Shown in pieces: positions 7,637-14,496 of a DNA stretch of 18,787 bases. Where the stretch lies: the NCBI GenBank assembly GCA_964563925.1, contig CAZLZD010000067.1, positions 1 through 18,787 on the forward strand. Direction: 5' to 3'. How positions within the stretch are numbered: position 1 is the first letter of the stretch; the number at the start of each line of letters is the position of its first letter. The notes under the pieces are model-generated. The model was not told where the DNA came from. It searched no databases and saw nothing but the letters and a program-made list of their open reading frames with translations. The position numbers and the translations under genes are program-made. Source of the DNA: JAUILA01 sp964563925. Lineage in GTDB: Bacteria > Bacteroidota > Bacteroidia > Cytophagales > Cyclobacteriaceae.

Positions 7637-8632
7637 CTAAAAATCTTCGTCCAGCGAAAATTTAGGAGAGTTTTCATCTCCACCGGATTTCATGACACCT
7701 GCTTTCTGGTAATCTCCCACGCGTTTTTCAAAAAAGTTGGTTTTACCCTGGAGGGAGATCATTTCCATAAAATCGAAGGGGTTACTCGAGTTGTAAATCT
7801 TCTTGCCAATAAGCTCATTGAGCAGGCGGTCAGCTACAAACTCGATATACTGACACATAAGGTCGGCGTTCATTCCGATCAGGTTGACCGGCAGGGCGTC
7901 CGTTACGAATTCTTTTTCAATGGCCACCGCATCTTTGATGATTTCGATGACCGTATCTTCCGGAAGTTTGTTCTCTACGTGGTTGTTGTAGAGCAGGCAG
8001 GCAAAATCACAGTGCAACCCTTCATCCCGCGAAATAAGTTCATTGGAAAAGGAGAGACCCGGCATCAAACCGCGTTTCTTCAGCCAGAAGATGGAACAGA
8101 AGCTGCCTGAAAAGAAAATTCCTTCCACAGCAGCAAAAGCAATAAGCCGTTCCTGGAAATTCCCCTCATCGATCCAGCGCAGTGCCCAGTCCGCTTTCTT
8201 CTTCACGCAGTCCATCGTGTCAATGGCATTAAACAGTTTATCTTTTTCGGTGGGGTCTTTTACATAAGTGTCAATCAGCAAAGAGTAAGTCTCCGAGTGA
8301 ATATTTTCCATGGCAATCTGGAATCCATAGAAGAATTTGGCCTCGGTGTACTGTACTTCGGCCACGAAGTGCTCAGCCAGGTTTTCATTGACAATCCCGT
8401 CGCTCGCTGCAAAAAAGGCAAGGACATGCGATATAAAATGACGTTCACCGTCATTAAGGTTGTGCCAGTCTTTCAGATCCTGGCTAAGATCAATTTCTTC
8501 GGCCGTCCAGAAGCTGGCTTCGGCTTTTTTGTAAAACTCCCAGATATCGTTGTGCTGGATCGGAAAAAGGACAAATCGGTTCGCATTATCCTGGAGAATA
8601 GGTTCCTGTGCTGCAGTTGCTGTTTCACTCAT
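7637..8632 (-). CDS. nrdB: Ribonucleoside-diphosphate reductase, class Ia, small (beta) subunit
   Basis: Carries the diiron-tyrosyl radical that starts catalysis in NrdA. The protein has 331 residues. All metal ligands are visible: Asp48 (EEIDLSQD), Glu109 and His112 (MENIHSETY), Glu170 (AAVEGIFFSGSF), and Glu204 and His207 (SRDEGLHCDF). The radical tyrosine is Tyr116, in the spacing ExxHxxxY. The C-terminal tail, ending FSLDEDF, matches the tail that docks R2 onto R1. Long stretches (FISHVLAFFAASDGIVNENL, FGLKKRGLMPGL-like and FSNELISRDEGLHCDFACL) are close to mouse R2, consistent with the eukaryote-like NrdB of Bacteroidota. It is the first gene of nrdBA; a candidate promoter and an inverted repeat lie just upstream. 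Confidence 0.97.
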   Translation of the reverse strand: MSETATAAQEPILQDNANRFVLFPIQHNDIWEFYKKAEASFWTAEEIDLSQDLKDWHNLNDGERHFISHVLAFFAASDGIVNENLAEHFVAEVQYTEAKFFYGFQIAMENIHSETYSLLIDTYVKDPTEKDKLFNAIDTMDCVKKKADWALRWIDEGNFQERLIAFAAVEGIFFSGSFCSIFWLKKRGLMPGLSFSNELISRDEGLHCDFACLLYNNHVENKLPEDTVIEIIKDAVAIEKEFVTDALPVNLIGMNADLMCQYIEFVADRLLNELIGKKIYNSSNPFDFMEMISLQGKTNFFEKRVGDYQKAGVMKSGGDENSPKFSLDEDF

Positions 8633-8661
8633 CGTTCACGAGGTTAAAATTTGAAAATTAC

Positions 8662-8693
8662 CAAAGTTAAAACCGGATTGGAGAATCCGGAAA
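8662..8693 (-). promoter_or_regulatory. Candidate nrdBA promoter with an inverted repeat in the spacer
   Basis: TAACTTTG (minus strand 8669-8662) is a perfect Bacteroidota -7 element 30 bases before the nrdB ATG. A weaker -33 match TTTC lies at 8693-8690. Between them is a perfect inverted repeat CCGGATT-GGAG-AATCCGG (8673-8690), placed where a bound repressor would cover the promoter. It does not resemble the AT-rich 16-bp NrdR box. The operator role is inferred. Confidence 0.4.
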
Positions 8694-8915
8694 GCTCCGA
8701 GGACTAAGAGACACTGACGGAGCAACTATCGGTACTTGTTCGAGCCAATAGGTCATACAAATATTGATAATGGATATATAAAATCAAAGCGGGGAAAAGA
8801 ACGCGTCACATGGCAGTGTTGAGTGTCATAAAGCATTGAAGAACAGGTTGATAGGTGGTTAAATGAAAATTATACTTTGGCCTTAATCGGCTAAATTGAC
8901 GCATCTGAAGAGAAT
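8694..8915. other. Intergenic DNA with no recognised feature
   Basis: Between the nrdBA promoter region and the terminator of the 165-residue gene I see no ORF with a good start, no strong hairpin and no repeat. The sequence is of mixed composition with an AT-rich patch near 8758-8785. It may hold distal regulatory sites for nrdBA. Confidence 0.5.
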
Positions 8916-8967
8916 GAAAAAAGTTTTCCACAAAGGCAAGCGGTATACACATAGCGAATGTGGAAAA
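8916..8967 (-). terminator. Probable terminator after the 165-aa gene
   Basis: On the minus strand TTTTCCACA (8967-8959) pairs with TGTGGAAAA (8932-8924), a perfect 9-bp stem around a 26-base loop, followed by CTTTTTTC (8923-8916). It starts 10 bases after the stop codon at 8977. The loop is longer than usual, so efficiency is uncertain, but position and T run fit an intrinsic terminator. Confidence 0.6.
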
Positions 8968-8976
8968 ACCGAGCAG

Positions 8977-9474
8977 CTATGCCGTGAGCTTTTCCCTGAC
9001 CGGGTCAGGGAGCTTGTCCAGCTCCGGTTCTTCTCCCACAAACCATTCGGTAAGCCCGTAATAGGCTGTTTCTGTAACCGGGTCTGTGAATTTTTTATAG
9101 GCACCGCTACGGGTCTTGTTAGAAAGTGCCGCGGAAACCGAACTCCTTACCTTGTGCTTGTCTGCTTCGGCTTCCTGATCCAGAATGAACCCGATCACCT
9201 CGGCACTCGTTACTAATTTATTCCTTATATCCAGGTAGTACGCGATTTTACGGGTCCAGGGCCATTGCGTACGATAGGCATTAGGGTCCCACCGTACCGT
9301 TGCCTGGCTTCCCTGGTCCTGAAAGATGGGCAGACTGGTGAGATTGCTGATATGGGTGTCAATCTCACTGATCTCCTTCCTGAATTGCTCAATACGTTCT
9401 TCAAGCGCTTTCTTTTTCTCAGTTAGCGCCTTCAGATACAGGTCTGCGTACTTTTCAGGGACATTAATTTTCAT
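8977..9474 (-). CDS. Uncharacterised protein with N-terminal coiled coil and probable winged helix, 165 aa
   Basis: The ATG at 9474 gives MKINVPEKYADLYL; an in-frame TTG at 9483 would add three residues but is less likely. No named family is recognised. Residues about 8-45 are highly charged with heptad-like leucine and isoleucine spacing (KALTEKKKALEERIEQF), predicting a coiled coil and probably a dimer. Residues about 70-145 read like a winged-helix domain: a helix around VTSAEVIGFILDQE, a possible recognition helix VRSSVSAALSNKT (109-121), then AYKKF and TAYYGLTEW as a beta wing. The overall look is like HARE-HTH or related DNA-binding folds. The C-terminus is acidic. There is no signal peptide, so it is probably cytoplasmic. 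It is transcribed divergently from rplU-rpmA and followed by its own terminator. A DNA-binding role is inferred. Confidence 0.7.
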   Translation of the reverse strand: MKINVPEKYADLYLKALTEKKKALEERIEQFRKEISEIDTHISNLTSLPIFQDQGSQATVRWDPNAYRTQWPWTRKIAYYLDIRNKLVTSAEVIGFILDQEAEADKHKVRSSVSAALSNKTRSGAYKKFTDPVTETAYYGLTEWFVGEEPELDKLPDPVREKLTA

Positions 9475-9520
9475 TCGAAGCAAATAGAATAACCATTATA
9501 CAGTTAAATTCGCACTATGT

Positions 9521-9556
9521 CAAGCATAACAAGCAAGTAAAGCAAGCGGTTCAAGC
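9521..9556. repeat. Four CAAGC repeats in the divergent intergenic region
   Basis: CAAGC occurs at 9521, 9530, 9543 and 9552, with start-to-start spacings of 9, 13 and 9 bases, so the array reads as two identical pairs. It lies 47-82 bp upstream of the 165-residue gene's ATG, and about 110 bp before the rplU promoter. The regular pairing suggests a protein-binding array, possibly for the adjacent putative DNA-binding protein. No known site is recognised. Confidence 0.35.
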
Positions 9557-9561
9557 AGGTA

Positions 9562-9635
9562 TGGCTTTTTTAGCCAGGGTTGGGTTATTGGGTCACCGCT
9601 GACCCGGGTTCCGGATGGGCCTAACCGGTCAGGCC
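9562..9635. other. Cluster of three perfect hairpins between divergent genes
   Basis: Three inverted repeats follow each other: TGGCT/AGCCA (9562-9566 with 9572-9576, loop TTTTT), GGGTCA-CCGC-TGACCC (9590-9605), and GGCCT/AGGCC (9618-9622 with 9631-9635, loop AACCGGTC). The region is GC-rich compared with the flanking AT-rich DNA. It lies upstream of the rplU promoter, so it is not in that mRNA. It could belong to the 5' leader of the minus-strand gene or to a small RNA. Function is unknown. Confidence 0.35.
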
Positions 9636-9665
9636 ATGGAGTACCAACAAATTACAGGTTGGTTG

Positions 9666-9696
9666 TTTGAATAATTGATCATTTAACCTATCTTTG
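9666..9696 (+). promoter_or_regulatory. rplU-rpmA promoter, Bacteroidota type
   Basis: TTTG (9666-9669), a 19-base spacer and TATCTTTG (9689-9696) match the Bacteroidota -33 and -7 elements exactly. The transcript would begin near 9703, giving a leader of about 30 bases before the rplU ATG at 9733. This is the best promoter match in the window. Confidence 0.7.
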
Positions 9697-9732
9697 CAAT
9701 CCGTTTTTTAAAAACAATCATAGAAGCGAATT

Positions 9733-10548
9733 ATGTACGCAATTGTAGAGATAGCCGGAAAGCAGTTCAAAGTAACGCAAGACCAATTCGTGTATGCTCC
9801 AAAGATGGAGGGCGAAGAAGGCGCTTCCGTAGAATTCGACAAGGTGCTGTTATTGGATAATGATGGCAACGTCGAAGTAGGTGCACCCTTATTAAAGGGT
9901 GTAAAGGTATCGGGAAAAATTCTCGGTCATGTCAAGGGTGACAAAGTGATCGTCTTCAAGAAGAAGCGTCGCAAAGGATATAAAAAGAAAAACGGTCACC
10001 GTCAGCAATTCACCAAGATTCAGATTGAAGGAATTGTAACAGGTGGGAAAAGTTCAGCTAAAACTGAATCCAAACCTAAGGCTGAGTCCAAGCCAAAACC
10101 AGAGAGCAAGCCCAAGGCGGAAAGCAAGCCTAAGGCGGAAAAGAAGAAAGGTGATGACCTTACAGAGATCGTGGGAATCGGGCCTGTATTTGCCGGTCAG
10201 CTTAACGAACTGGGGTATACCACCTTCAAGCAGATTGCGAACCTGACCGATAAAAAAGTCCAGGAGATCGCGGAGAAGATAGATGGTGTAAGTGTGGAAT
10301 CATCCTCCAGCTGGATCAATTACGCCCAGGGTCTCCTGAACGGTGTGAATGATCTGACGGAGATTAATGGAATCGGACCTGTATTCGCAGCTGAATTGAA
10401 AAAACTTGGTTATATCAGTTTTGAGCAGATTGCATCCCTGACGAAAGAACAAATTGCTGATATTGCGGAAAAGATCGATGGAGTGAGTGAAGAATTGGTT
10501 ACTTCGGAAGAATGGATCAAGCAGGCCAAAGATCTTCTTAAAAAATAA
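9733..10548 (+). CDS. rplU: 50S ribosomal protein L21 with a C-terminal double helix-hairpin-helix extension
   Basis: Residues 1-103 are a complete L21 protein (MYAIVEIAGKQFKV, then KVIVFKKKRRKGYKKKNGHRQQFTKIQI), a 23S rRNA-binding protein of the large subunit that is normally about 100-105 residues long. Here it continues to 271. Residues 104-140 are a Lys/Pro/Glu/Ser linker built from repeats of KPKAES. Two homologous modules follow, about 141-202 (DDLTEIVGIGPVFAGQLNEL) and about 206-270 (NDLTEINGIGPVFAAELKKL). Each has an IxGIGPxFAxxL helix-hairpin-helix motif and then an EIAEKIDGV helix. Such modules usually bind nucleic acid non-specifically. The gene is first in rplU-rpmA behind a consensus promoter. 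The open frame with a consistent duplicated protein pattern argues against a sequencing artefact. Confidence 0.95.
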   Translation: MYAIVEIAGKQFKVTQDQFVYAPKMEGEEGASVEFDKVLLLDNDGNVEVGAPLLKGVKVSGKILGHVKGDKVIVFKKKRRKGYKKKNGHRQQFTKIQIEGIVTGGKSSAKTESKPKAESKPKPESKPKAESKPKAEKKKGDDLTEIVGIGPVFAGQLNELGYTTFKQIANLTDKKVQEIAEKIDGVSVESSSSWINYAQGLLNGVNDLTEINGIGPVFAAELKKLGYISFEQIASLTKEQIADIAEKIDGVSEELVTSEEWIKQAKDLLKK

Positions 10549-10575
10549 TTTCGAATTACGTAAAGAACTTTAAAC

Positions 10576-10842
10576 ATGGCACATAAAAAAGGAGCAGGTA
10601 GTTCGCGGAACGGAAGAGAGTCGGAAAGTAAGCGACTTGGTGTGAAAATTTATGGCGGACAGCACGCCGTGGCGGGTAACATTATTGTACGCCAGCGGGG
10701 AACCAAACATCACCCCGGGAAAAATGTGGGTATCGGAAAAGATCATACCCTGTTTGCCCTGGTGGATGGAACCGTGAACTTCAAGAAAGGAAAGAATAAC
10801 CGTTCCTACGTTTCAGTAGAGAATGGAGAGGCCCAGGCCTGA
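10576..10842 (+). CDS. rpmA: 50S ribosomal protein L27
   Basis: A large-subunit protein whose N-terminal tail reaches the peptidyl-transferase centre. It has 88 residues, the normal length. The sequence starts MAHKKGAGSSRNGRESESKRLGVK and contains GNIIVRQRGTKHHPGKNVGIGKDHTLFALVDG, both hallmarks of L27. The N-terminus begins directly at AHKKG, without the cleaved extension found in Firmicutes. It lies 27 bases after rplU, the usual bacterial gene order, and is followed by an intrinsic terminator. Confidence 0.98.
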   Translation: MAHKKGAGSSRNGRESESKRLGVKIYGGQHAVAGNIIVRQRGTKHHPGKNVGIGKDHTLFALVDGTVNFKKGKNNRSYVSVENGEAQA

Positions 10843-10870
10843 GGTATTTCAGTTACCGGATAAAATCAAA

Positions 10871-10900
10871 AATCACATTCGAAATGGTGTGATTTTTTTT
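10871..10900 (+). terminator. Intrinsic terminator of rplU-rpmA
   Basis: AATCACATT (10871-10879), loop CGAAAT and GGTGTGATT (10886-10894) form a 9-bp stem with two T-G wobbles next to the loop, followed by a run of T (10893-10900). It starts 28 bases after the rpmA stop codon. Confidence 0.85.
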
Positions 10901-11300
10901 GTTTTGTTACCTGCGTGGACATCCCCCAAATTACGTGAAATTTAAGGACTTACCTCATACCCCTAACCGCCCTTTTTTTTCTAATCCCAGGAAAAATCCC
11001 CTTGTAAGCCCCACGTATCTGAACGGCCCCTATTAATAATAAAATATACTGACCCTGATAATGAAGTTCATCGAATAAGTTAAAACAGGTCATTTAATTG
11101 CCTTAAAAATTGCCCATTAGTATATTAATAATAAATGAAAAAACACCCAATATTTCACAACGTTTGGTGTTAAACGATTTTTGATCTGAAATGTTTCGTA
11201 ATTCCCCCTAATCGAGGTAGAATATTTTTCATTTCCTTACTTTTCTGGGTAAATATTTTTAGCTTAGCGGAAATACATTTTATAACCTAAACAATGCAAT
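10901..11300. other. AT-rich intergenic region upstream of susC with a 13-bp direct repeat
   Basis: No gene is visible. TATTAATAATAAA occurs twice (11031-11043 and 11123-11135), 92 bases apart. AACACC (11142-11147) can pair with GGTGTT (11166-11171) across an 18-base loop. I could not find a TTTG/TAnnTTTG promoter with correct spacing; TATTTTTC (11223) and TACTTTTC (11238) resemble the -7 element but lack a -33 partner. The length of the region suggests that susC expression is regulated here. Confidence 0.45.
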
Positions 11301-14300
11301 ATGAAGAAGTTTCTACTACTTAGTTTGATGTTGATGGCTACACTGTTGTCGGTAGACGCAGTGGCACAGGAACGTACCATTACCGGTACGGTAACTGCGC
11401 AGGAGGACGGCTCGGCACTTCCGGGTGTAAACGTTCTTCTTAAAGGTACTTCCACAGGTACCGTGACCGATATCAACGGAAGCTATCGACTAACAGTGCC
11501 TTCAGACGGTGGTACACTGGTATTCACCTTTGTTGGTTTGAAGACACAGGAGATTGCCATCGGAAACCAGTCTACGATTGACGTAAGCATGGAATCTGAT
11601 GTAACCCAGTTGGGTGAGGTGGTTGTGACCGCCCTGAACATTGAGCGTGACAAAAAGACGCTTGGTTATGCCACCCAGCAGGTTGAACAGGAAAATTTGC
11701 GGGTTGCCCGCGAGCAGAACCTGAACGAAGCCCTGGCTGGTAAAATTGCCGGTGTGCAGGTTGTTTCAGGTTCCGGAGCCAAATTTGGCCAGTCGGCCAT
11801 TCGTATTCGCGGTGTACGCGGATTGAGTTCGGCGCCTCCCTTGTATGTGGTGGATGGTATCGTGGTTGAAGACCCGTCCACCATCAACATGGATAACGTG
11901 GAGTCACTGAACGTGCTGAAAGGTGCCAATGCAGCAGCACTCTATGGTTCACGTGCCCGAGATGGTGTGATTATCATTACCTCAAAACGTGCCAAAGAAG
12001 GTGCATTGCAGGTTAACTTAAACAACACCACCACTTTCGAATCAGTATCCGTGCTGCCTGAATATCAGAACCAGTATGGCGGCGGTTATTCGCTGGATTT
12101 CAATACGTTTAATTTTGATCCCGCAACGGATGATCCTGCTCTTGCCGGACTCGACGGGGCACCGACGCCTGAATTCTATGCGGATGAAAGCTGGGGACCT
12201 CCCCTGAACGGACAAATGGTTGCTCAGTGGGATGCGTTCACACCCGGTACCGCAGGGTACGGTCAGATGCGCCCCTGGGAAGCACATCCGGATAATATCA
12301 AGGATTTCTTCGAACTGGGTGTATTCACCAATACCAGTTTGAATATTGGTAAAGCCGGTGAAAACTATAATATTAATGCCACATTGACTCAGTCAGACCG
12401 TGGTGGTGTATTGCCTAACAGTGATCAGACACGTACGTATCTGAACCTGAACACGCGCATCAACCTGACGGATCGTCTGGAAATGACGGCCATGGCCAAC
12501 TATAACCGGACCAGCACAATTGGTAACCTCGCAGAAGGATACAACAGTATCGGGGCGAATATCAACCAGTGGTGGCAGCGTCAGCTGGATATCGAGCTGC
12601 TTGAGAAATACTGGAGAATGCCTGACGGAAGGTATACTTCATGGAACCTTAATTCAGCCCGTAATTCAACTCCGCTGTACTGGAACAACATCTATACCGA
12701 GATGTACGCCAACTACTCCGAATACAACGAGGAGGCCGTAAGCGCGAAATTCGGACTGGCTTACGAAGTAATTGACGGATTGACGCTGAGCGCCAACCTG
12801 AACCGTTACTATAAGTCAGGATGGAGGGAAAGCCGGGTAGCTTCAGGTACCCTGGATCAGGATAATTTCACCACTGACAGCTATGAGCGTACGGAAGACA
12901 ACTTCGAGTTTATCGCCCAGTATAACCGCACCTTTGAGAATTTCTCACTGGAGGCTTTAGCCGGTGGTAATATCCGTACGAATGATAACAAATACTGGTA
13001 CATGTCTACCGTAGGAGGTTTGTCTGTGCCGGATCTCTATAACATCGACGCTTCGATTGACCGTCCTTCTGTGGATAATACATTCACGCAACGACGCGTA
13101 AACAGTTTCTTCGCAGAGGCCAACGTTGGCTATAAAGGAATCATATTCCTGCGCGGATCACTTCGTCGTGACTATGATTCTGCACTGCCTGAATCAAGTA
13201 ACGCCTTTACGTATCCTGCGGTTTCCACTTCATTCGTGTTCTCCGAACTGCTTAATTCTCAGGATATATTGTCCTTTGGTAAACTGCGTGTGAGCTATGC
13301 GGAAGTTGGTGGTGAGCTGAATCCTTATTCATTGCTGCCTACCTACGGACTGGGAACTCACTATAATGGAAACCCGGTAATGGGTGTGCCGAATTCGATT
13401 ACTGATCCTAACCTGATTGCTGCTACAACGGCTGCAACAGAAGCTGGTATCGAACTTGGATTCCTGCAGAACCGTATCCGTGCTGATTTCTCATACTACT
13501 ACTATGACAATGCGGATGAGATTATTCGTACTTCCATTGACCCGGCAACAGGGTATGACGTGTTCACAATTAATGCCGGAACAATGTATACCCGCGGTTG
13601 GGATGCTTCCATCGGAGGTACACCGGTTCGCTCTGGTGCATTCACCTGGGATGTGAACTTCAACTTTGCGCGTAGCCGTAACGTAATTGAGTCGCTCTAT
13701 CCTGGTCTGAATTCCATCACACTGGCTAACGGTTTCTATGGAACTTCAACATCCGGTGGATGGGGTGGTATTACCGCCCGTGCCCAGGTGGATGAAGAGT
13801 GGGGAACGATTATTGGACGGAAGTTCCTGCGTGACGAAGCCGGAAACCTGGTGGTAAATGATAGTGGTCAGCCGCTGTGGGAAGATAACCAGAATCTTGG
13901 TTCAATCCTTCCTGATTATACCGGTGGTATTTTCAACCGCTTTACCTATCGTAACTTCGAACTTAGCTTCACGATCGATTGGCAGATTGGCGGTAAATTC
14001 CATTCTGTGACCAATATGTTCAATGCATATTCAGGACTGGGAGCTGAAACAGTAGGTACAAACGATCGCGGAAATGACATGCGTCTCCCTCCTTCGGAAG
14101 GCGGCGGATTGACCTTCGGCGGTGTGTATGAAGATGGAACACCTAACGATATCTATCTGACTGCGCAGTCTTACTTTAAGTCAATGTTTGCGCTGCATGA
14201 GCGTTGGATATACGATGCGACCTACGTTAAACTGCGTGAGGTTCGTCTCGGATACCAGATTCCTGAATCTGTACTCAGCCGGGTTTCATTCCTGAATCGT

Positions 14301-14477
14301 GCCAGCGTTGCGATCGTATCCAATAACACATGGCTGATCCACAGCGATGTGCCGGGTATTGATCCTTCACAGGTATCAGGTGATACACGGGATGCACGTA
14401 ACAACGGATCATGGGTAGACAGCGGGCAGTTGCCGGCCACCCGATCAATCGGTTTCGATATTCGTCTTGGATTTTAA
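11301..14477 (+). CDS. SusC/RagA-family TonB-linked outer-membrane importer
   Basis: A 1058-residue TonB-dependent transporter of the SusC type. It begins with a signal peptide (MKKFLLLSLMLMATLLSVDA, cleavage probably after VAQ). A carboxypeptidase-regulatory-like beta domain follows (about 25-100, ITGTVTAQEDGSALPGVNVL). A TonB-box-like GEVVVTALN (105-113) precedes the plug (about 118-230), with SusC signatures LNEALAGKIAGVQVV, IRIRGVRG and APPLYVVDGI. The rest is a beta-barrel rich in alternating aromatic segments, and the protein ends in phenylalanine (IRLGF) as outer-membrane barrels do. The susD partner begins 19 bases later. The substrate cannot be read from sequence; neighbouring hydrolases suggest peptides or amidated amino acids rather than glycans. 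No anti-sigma-interacting N-terminal domain (STN) is present. Confidence 0.95.
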   Translation: MKKFLLLSLMLMATLLSVDAVAQERTITGTVTAQEDGSALPGVNVLLKGTSTGTVTDINGSYRLTVPSDGGTLVFTFVGLKTQEIAIGNQSTIDVSMESDVTQLGEVVVTALNIERDKKTLGYATQQVEQENLRVAREQNLNEALAGKIAGVQVVSGSGAKFGQSAIRIRGVRGLSSAPPLYVVDGIVVEDPSTINMDNVESLNVLKGANAAALYGSRARDGVIIITSKRAKEGALQVNLNNTTTFESVSVLPEYQNQYGGGYSLDFNTFNFDPATDDPALAGLDGAPTPEFYADESWGPPLNGQMVAQWDAFTPGTAGYGQMRPWEAHPDNIKDFFELGVFTNTSLNIGKAGENYNINATLTQSDRGGVLPNSDQTRTYLNLNTRINLTDRLEMTAMANYNRTSTIGNLAEGYNSIGANINQWWQRQLDIELLEKYWRMPDGRYTSWNLNSARNSTPLYWNNIYTEMYANYSEYNEEAVSAKFGLAYEVIDGLTLSANLNRYYKSGWRESRVASGTLDQDNFTTDSYERTEDNFEFIAQYNRTFENFSLEALAGGNIRTNDNKYWYMSTVGGLSVPDLYNIDASIDRPSVDNTFTQRRVNSFFAEANVGYKGIIFLRGSLRRDYDSALPESSNAFTYPAVSTSFVFSELLNSQDILSFGKLRVSYAEVGGELNPYSLLPTYGLGTHYNGNPVMGVPNSITDPNLIAATTAATEAGIELGFLQNRIRADFSYYYYDNADEIIRTSIDPATGYDVFTINAGTMYTRGWDASIGGTPVRSGAFTWDVNFNFARSRNVIESLYPGLNSITLANGFYGTSTSGGWGGITARAQVDEEWGTIIGRKFLRDEAGNLVVNDSGQPLWEDNQNLGSILPDYTGGIFNRFTYRNFELSFTIDWQIGGKFHSVTNMFNAYSGLGAETVGTNDRGNDMRLPPSEGGGLTFGGVYEDGTPNDIYLTAQSYFKSMFALHERWIYDATYVKLREVRLGYQIPESVLSRVSFLNRASVAIVSNNTWLIHSDVPGIDPSQVSGDTRDARNNGSWVDSGQLPATRSIGFDIRLGF

Positions 14478-14496
14478 TTGAAAAACAAGAAACAAT

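Noticed and set aside
7634..8110. 158-codon open frame antisense to nrdB
   Set aside because: It covers conserved nrdB codons, shows no protein family pattern and has no ribosome-binding site.
8633..8800. NrdR box upstream of nrdB
   Set aside because: No ACACTATATATAGTGT-like 16-bp palindromes were found; ATATATAA at about 8775 is only AT-rich sequence.
9472..9483. TTG start at 9483 for the 165-residue protein
   Set aside because: The ATG at 9474 is three codons downstream and gives a natural N-terminus, so the TTG is unnecessary.
11142..11171. AACACC/GGTGTT hairpin upstream of susC as a regulatory RNA
   Set aside because: Only six base pairs across an 18-base loop, with no T run or other support; noted in the intergenic entry only.
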